Source: Silene noctiflora (lineage: Eukaryota; Streptophyta; Magnoliopsida; Caryophyllales; Caryophyllaceae). From it: a DNA stretch of 25,231 nt. This document shows positions 19,902-25,231 of the stretch, in pieces. The stretch spans positions 113,157 through 138,387 of the forward strand of contig VHZZ01000695.1 in NCBI GenBank assembly GCA_009801015.1, read 5' to 3'. Positions within the stretch are counted from its first letter, which is position 1, and the number at the start of each line of letters is the position of its first letter. Both the position numbers and the translations under genes were made by a program. The notes beneath the pieces are model-generated. The model was given only the letters and a program-made list of their open reading frames with translations, did not search any database and had not been told where the DNA came from.

Positions 19902-21519
19902 TGAAAAGTACTTTATTTATGCATTTTTATCCCCTAGATTACCTCTATTTTACTTGTCATTTTAGCACTTGTTTAAGTGTTTTTGAGCTAATATCGTGTT
20001 CTAGTTGCTTGGTTTGCCTTTAACGTGTTTTGTAGGAAATTTAGCTTTTATTAGCTAATTCCCGACGATAGGAGCAATTATCGAGAACACAAGCTAAGTA
20101 GAGTATGGATTGGGTCATGCATGGCTATGCAAACTTAAAGACTTAAGGAAATGATCAAAGTGTAAAGGAAATGGCCCAAGTGAATATCCAAGCGCCAAAG
20201 TGTAAACAAATGAGTAAATGAAGCCCAAAAGAAATCCAAGAGAAGATGTGGAAATATCAAGCATGGGATTCCTATGATTTTCCACACAACAAGTCATTAC
20301 CGGGCAATTAAAGGCGCAACTAATGAAAACATTGGATTCTCGAGTCTTTAACTATGGCCATTTAAGGCCATTAACCCAGAATGCTACGTCCCCGATCGGG
20401 GTCGCCTATCCCCGATTGGGGTTGCACGTAATTAAGTGCCTCAGATTCTTCAAGGGTTGTTTACGTTTTGCACACCAAACTACTATATAAGGAGGGCCAC
20501 TCCCGACCTTAGATAATCATTCTTTTCACACACAACACTTACATCATTCACATATCTCTTACATATATTTCTTCGTTCTCTTGTAATCCTTAGTTCATAT
20601 AATTTTCATTAAGCTTTTTAGTTTTTAGTTTATGTTAAACATTCAATCTTTGGTTATAATATCAAGTTCAAGTTCTTATTCAAGTTTCTTTTGATTTCCT
20701 TATTTGGTATTCAAGTATTCGTTCTTCATCCTTATTACGGTATTTACATTCTTAGTATTACAATTCTATTTTTATAGTTTCATAATTTTATTATTTAGTT
20801 TGTAGTTATTAGTATTTCATTTCATTGTTTAGTTCATTTACATTTCATAATTAGTTTAATTAGCATATCATATATCATGTCTCACTTTTCATATATCATT
20901 TGCATTTTCCATTTCATCACGAGTAGCTAATTTTCTCTAGTATAGGGATTAGGGGAGTCATGTTAAATTAATACTTTAATTATGTTGTTAAATTAGTTTC
21001 CATTTTATCATTTCTATCACATGTTTGCTACGTCATGATTAGTCTATGATTAAAGGCCACGATCGTTGACTAAATTTGTTATACTTTCTAAAAGTCGAAA
21101 GGCACGGAAATGTATTAGAACTAACATGTGTAGTAGATCGACCTAGCTCATAGTGAAAGCTTGTTAGGATCCGATTTAAGGCTGATGCTAAAAGTGAAAG
21201 CTGGACATCTTTTGGCTTAGATGATAATTTATGTTTACTAGTTTAATAACTAATTCATATGTTAATTTGCATGTATGATCCGACATGCCCGATGTTTTTA
21301 ATATTATTGTTTACAACTCATATAGATTTTATATTTATTTATAGCTTTTGTTTATAATCTCCTTCATACCAATCAACCAATCATCTTGTGACCTTAGGAT
21401 AGAAAGACTACCAAACTTTAGCAAAGAAAAATCCGTTTGTCTCAGTGGAATTCGACCCTTTTATACTACATTTATTTGTTGTACTTAGGGTATTTTTGAC
21501 AGGGTGCGACACCTCGTCA
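19902..21519 (+). mobile_element. solo LTR, Ty3/Gypsy-type, with 5-bp target duplication ACTAG
   Basis: The sequence starts TGAAAAGTAC, ends CACCTCGTCA, and is flanked on both sides by ACTAG (19897-19901 and 21520-21524). TG...CA ends with a 5-bp duplication define an LTR, and no internal region or second LTR is present. It is 1618 bp long. A TATA box (tactatataagg, about 20481-20492) is preceded by duplicated GC-rich boxes. The 3' end (tgtctcagtggaattcgacc to gtgcgac) resembles LTR ends of Athila/Tat-like Gypsy elements; that family call is from memory. The exact target duplication suggests it is the younger of the pair. Confidence 0.85.
20390..20425 (+). promoter_or_regulatory. duplicated GC-rich box in U3 of the solo LTR
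   Basis: The 16-bp box CCCCGATYGGGGTYGC occurs at 20390-20405 and 20410-20425 with a 20-bp period, about 60-90 bp upstream of the LTR TATA box. The first copy contains the perfect 12-bp palindrome CCCCGATCGGGG. It stands out sharply from the AT-rich surroundings and is a good candidate for an LTR enhancer or repressor-binding site. Confidence 0.6.
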
Positions 21520-21938
21520 ACTAGTAATGGAAATGACAAAAGAATAACAAAAGTAATACTAGAAATAGAACTTGGAAATGAAAACTATTATAACTTGAAA
21601 TTTAACTTGAATATAACTTGAAATTGCTAAAGGAATTGTTTGTAATAACTAAAGAGACTAAACTATTCTAAGCCAATCTAATGACTAAAAATTGGATAGA
21701 AAAATGAAGTATAAAGGTGTAGAGAGATGTAGAGAGGTGTTCGTGTCCCAAATGTCGGATTCAACACCCCTTATATAGGAATAAGGGGATGAAACATAAA
21801 TGACTTTAATGGGTCAAATTACTGATTTTTAAGTTTAGGTGTCCGGTACGTTTAGCTTCCGGTTGCCACAATTGAGTGAGCTTGATATAGGAAAAAGCTG
21901 AATGATCACAGAGCAGCTGATGTGTATTCAGCGATGGA

Positions 21939-22022
21939 GCAAAGGGTTGTTTTCCTCATTTGATTTTTTGGTCATATGTAGCAAAGGGTAGTTTTTGTCA
22001 TTTGCTTTATTGGTCATATGTA
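21939..22022 (+). repeat. 42-bp tandem repeat, two copies
   Basis: Units at 21939-21980 and 21981-22022 both start gcaaagggt and end ggtcatatgta. They differ at about six of 42 positions, and a four-base third start (gcaa) follows. They lie just right of the old LTR in the pseudogene intron. Confidence 0.85.
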
Positions 22023-22365
22023 GCAATATTTGGAGCTAACTGAAAGCTGCTGACCTAAAATTACAAGATTAAAAATTAAATGTGGATCTATTAGGGTTTA
22101 AGGTAGTCTCAAAAATCTGATGCTACTTATTTTTTCTCTCTTCTTTTATTCTTGCGTCTCTCTATTTGATATGATGAGTTTTTATAGTTCTGTCTGTACA
22201 GTTTCTTCTTTGTGGTGTGCTGAGGAAGGAAATTAGAATTTTGATATGAGGCTTGTGCCTTTATCTCTGTTTGGAAAACATCTCTGCCAAAATTTCAGCA
22301 ATTTTTCTTGCGTCGTTTCCCTTTTCACTGGTTTTATTAATAATCCTTTCTCTTTATATGTCTAG
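22023..22365 (+). other. remaining intron sequence before UBP26-like exon 22366
   Basis: AT- and pyrimidine-rich sequence leading to the acceptor tatatgtctag at 22365. No further element is recognised. Confidence 0.5.
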
Positions 22366-23085
22366 ACAACAACCAAAAAGAAAATCACATCTGCATTTTC
22401 TTTTTCGCAAGAGCTGGACATGGGACAAAGGCTCTCAGATGCATCCGAATCAGATCCGATTTATGATTTATCTTCTGTACTTGTCCACAAGGGTACTGTT
22501 GTTAATAGTGGCCATTATGTTGCCTATATAAAGGACGAAAGCAGCGGGCAGTGGTGGGAATTCGATGATGAACATGTTTCAAGTTTAGGTAGTCATCCTT
22601 TTGGAGGAAGGTCATCAAATCCCGTCACAAAAACGGATGCATCTACTACTGAAGTAAATAGTTCTATTTCAGATGACAATAACGCTAATGTTGGCCGGGT
22701 TCAGTCTTAGAGCGTAATGGCCATGTGGAAACTTATACCTCAAGTGATTCATACATGCTAATGTACACTCTTAGATCAAGAAAGGGTAACCAGAGTGGAT
22801 GGTTGGAAGACAATCTTAAGAATAATGATGGCTCATTTACTGTAGATAGTGATGTTTCTCTTCCATCTCATCTTGTTGAAGAAGTAAGAACACTGAATGC
22901 TTCATATGTTTATGCATGTGAAAACTACAACTCTAGAAAAGAAAGAGAGGTAAGCACCATGATAGAGAGGAGAGAGGAAGTTCGATCTGTTCTAGCTGAA
23001 GCACCTGTTCTCTCCCTTGAGGAACCCTATTTCTAGATATATATATGGATTGGCTTCGCCAATGGGCTGACAATATGACTGCATC

Positions 23086-23967
23086 GTAAGTGAGAATGGT
23101 TTCTTAATATCTAAATCCCTCTTTTTTTAAGTAGTTATTGTAGTTTATGGCTTCTTCATTTGGGAACTTACTCTCAAAAAAAGTTGAATAGACGTTCATG
23201 ATTGGATTCGAGTGATTCCATATAATCTAAGCATGAAACCTACAAAAATGTCAATCTCTTTTGAGCTGAGCAATAGGTTTTTTATAATCTTTTTTCTGGG
23301 AAAGGAAGCATGGGTTAGGATGTTGCTTTACTAGTGAATTGTGAGATGTCTTTGAGAGCTGAAGGGTAGGTGATTTACCAATTTGATAGATGTCAATCAT
23401 GGTATATAAACCTCGGTGTTCGATTGCTTGCTATGTAAGTGACGATTTTTCAGTAGAAGAAATGAGAAAGAATGTTGAAATACGCTTATGTAAGAATTAT
23501 CATTGGTGGAGAAATGTGGTGGTAGGTTTTTTTTGCGACATCCAGACTATGACAAATGATAAATGTGGTTCTACTGTTTTTTGTTTTCTATGATGCCCTT
23601 GCTCTCTCAAGACACCTCATACTTGTGAAGGTGTCAACATCTATTTATCTCATACTCTATAATTCACCAAATTATCTTACAGGGAGAGCAAAGATCAAAA
23701 GCCTTTTAGTACTTGCATGTCATAAGGATCCCTTTTTACAACGAGAAATTATTTATTAGTTCTTTGCTTGATTAGGTTTGCTTCTCATTTATTAACTACT
23801 GGAAATGAAGTACTTCCAGAATGCGTTCTATCTGAGCCATTGGCAGTTGATTGCAATGCATGACTGCATGAGTCCACTTGTTTATCTATTCTATTGTTAT
23901 TTTGGAATATTTGAAGGACTCTATTAAAAAACAACAGTTATGTGACCAATTCTTTGATCTCATGTAG
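23086..23967 (+). other. pseudogene intron, nothing recognised
   Basis: The intron runs from a GTAAGTG donor at 23086 to the acceptor catgtag at 23967. Small open frames at 23390-23593 and 23556-23759 show no protein similarity I can recognise, and no repeat ends were found. Confidence 0.5.
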
Positions 23968-24076
23968 TCCCATCGACAACAACATCATCCAATACTCACA
24001 TGGGAAGATACCAGTTTCAAAGATCCCTTTTATGAAGCGGATTTCAGCTCAAGCTTGGGCCTTACTGAATTCCAAG

Positions 24077-24491
24077 GTACAATTTTGTGAAGTTATCACC
24101 ATTTAGGATACGTAAGTCGTATGGCATAAACAAAGTGCCTTCTTGTTACCTACAATACTATTTATTAGAATCTGGGTTTGGGTTATGGGGTCACCATATG
24201 CTGTTAAATTTTGTTTGTGTGAACCTAAGGATATGGGTTTTTGGATTGTCACACTCGCCAACCTAGTTGTCTGATTTAATGAATTTATGAACCATGAGCT
24301 TTAATTATTTTTGTTGCTGGTCATGAGTAGGATTCAGTTAGTTTCATTGACAACAAAGTAATGTTAAACGTATTTTCCGACCTGAACATGATAGATTAAA
24401 CTTTTAGTCTGTTCTTGTTCCATTTAAAATCTGTTATCTAGCCTTGACTCTGATGCGTCTTTTGGTATCTTACGATTGCTACACATGGCAG
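24077..24491 (+). other. pseudogene intron, nothing recognised
   Basis: The intron lies between the exon ending at 24076 (donor GTACAA) and the acceptor atggcag at 24491. It is AT-rich with no repeat or coding signal. Confidence 0.5.
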
Positions 24492-24619
24492 TATGGTAGA
24501 GGTCCTTGTCTAAGGATGCCAACTGTGATTGTTTGTTTGATTCTGCACGTGCAACGATTACTACTGACAGCTACAGAGATAGACAGGCAGTCTTGAAGGA
24601 GCTTGATGAAGCTTCTCTC

Positions 24620-25231
24620 TGTAACACCCCTAATTTCCGTAATATATTTATATAATTTATTTTCCCATATTTCATATTTTATATTCCGGGAAAATATCCT
24701 TTCTCATGTTTATTTGGTGTTTCTAGCTCGAGTTTAGTGAAATCCCACTTTGTTATTGGGTTTCACGTGATTCTAGAGTGAATGGGTAAGTGTTGGGCCT
24801 AAGCTTGAAATAAACCCATGAGTTATTCTATAAATAAGAGGGGAAACTAAAACCCTTGTTTTCTTTTCCACATAATTCTCAAAACCCTAAACCTAGTTTC
24901 TCCTCTCTTTTTCTCTCCCTTGTGCCATGCGGCCTCTTGTGCCCTAGGCTTTCGTGCGTCTCTCGTTCCCTCCTTTCTTCATCATCTTTCCTGCCTATAT
25001 TAATCATACTTCTTAGATCTATCTATTCTCGTCGTACGTTTCACGTTTTCGCATAGTTTTTATAGTTTTATTTTATCGTTAGCGTTTTAACCGGGAACGT
25101 TTCCCTTTGGCACGTTTGGATTGATTAATGAAGGCATGGAGACCGCTCCTGGAGAGGATATTTATATCGTGGACGAAGATCTTGAGAATTAATTGCTAAA
25201 AAGGTAACTAGGTGTTTCTCTTTTAATTGTG
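24620..25231 (+). mobile_element. 5' part of an LTR (Ty3/Gypsy, chromovirus-like), continues past window
   Basis: The UBP26-like coding sequence stops abruptly at TGTAACACCCC, a typical start of plant Ty3/Gypsy LTRs. TATAAATA at 24829-24836 is followed by a C/T-rich transcribed-leader-like stretch with AAACCCTAA motifs. The other end, internal region and target duplication lie beyond the window, so whether the element is complete or solo cannot be judged. The Tekay/Del-like assignment is a guess from the terminal sequence. Confidence 0.75.

Larger units (their letters stand above)
19258..21900 (-). mobile_element. old solo LTR, Ty3/Gypsy-type, minus strand, split by a younger LTR
   Basis: Read on the minus strand, 19258-19901 resembles the 3' half of the LTR at 19902-21519: both share the gggattaggggag, gacctagc, tggattc-type and tgcgac blocks near the end. 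Its 5' part continues at 21520, with a minus-strand TATA-like cctatataagg at about 21772-21782. The right boundary (about 21900) is uncertain and no clear target duplication was found. It has no internal coding region, so it is a solo LTR fossil. It is older than the element inside it and more diverged. Confidence 0.6.
16652..24619 (+). pseudogene. UBP26: broken copy of ubiquitin-specific protease UBP26 (H2B deubiquitinase)
   Basis: Exon remnants: 16652-16760 (ATG 16681, MSRPSVRNKNKRKRPED), 16865-17462, 18618-18873, 22366-23085, 23968-24076, 24492-24619. They keep GT-AG borders, so this is a duplicated, non-processed copy. Landmarks: GLIPPPNGSRKIGLWQKM, Cys box [29 protein letters not shown], zinc ligands CSKCG and CESCG, His box [27 protein letters not shown]. 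The intact family member removes ubiquitin from histone H2B in the nucleus and supports heterochromatic silencing. Damage: TAA at 17151 just after the Cys box, an extra base near 17191, TAA at 18748, TAG at 22708 with a frame change, TAG at 23034 with another frame change, and a frame change in the last exon. Cys-box CYANSIL reads CYDNNIL and QDSHEF reads QNSHEF. An LTR cuts the gene at 24620, so the C-terminal half is missing here. Confidence 0.93.

Noticed and set aside
21939-22026. Short direct repeats considered as a CRISPR array
   Set aside because: Only two adjacent units with no spacers, in a eukaryotic intron.

Overview
This is a plant nuclear window, almost certainly from a eudicot. 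It is AT-rich, has short exons with GT-AG introns, and carries plant protein families, Stowaway and hAT MITEs, Helitron ends and Ty3/Gypsy-type LTRs. Stowaway-like ends and the recurrent word TACTCCGTA suggest Caryophyllales (spinach/quinoa/beet relatives), but this is a weak guess. I see no prokaryotic genes, CRISPR array, rRNA or convincing tRNA.

Layout. Positions 1-2620 are gene-poor and mobile-element-rich: a Helitron 3' end (1-139), a candidate short Helitron (248-841), a non-autonomous hAT element with a perfect 8-bp target duplication (1303-2074) and a Stowaway MITE (2413-2619). Positions 3231-8658 (+) hold a complete nine-exon apyrase (GDA1/CD39 family, 474 codons before the stop). 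Its last intron houses a 1.4-kb terminal-inverted-repeat element containing a 343-bp tandem duplication. Positions 9279-14856 (-) hold a complete ten-exon RNase H2 subunit B gene (280 residues), convergent with the apyrase; intron 3 carries another Stowaway. A telo-box and an E2F-type site lie upstream of its start.

Positions 16652-24619 (+) hold a broken, intron-containing copy of the histone H2B deubiquitinase UBP26, divergent from RNase H2B. It has several stops and frame shifts but largely conserved splice sites. One intron holds a nested pair of oppositely oriented related LTRs; the inner one is a solo LTR with an exact 5-bp target duplication. The copy is cut in a coding exon at 24620 by the start of another LTR that runs off the window.

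The two intact genes are housekeeping genes (nucleotide hydrolysis in the secretory pathway; removal of ribonucleotides from DNA) with no evident functional link. I found no new multi-gene system. The notable material is the UBP26 pseudogene and its nested inverted LTRs, the intron-borne composite element in the apyrase gene, and a family of 9-bp footprint-like words.
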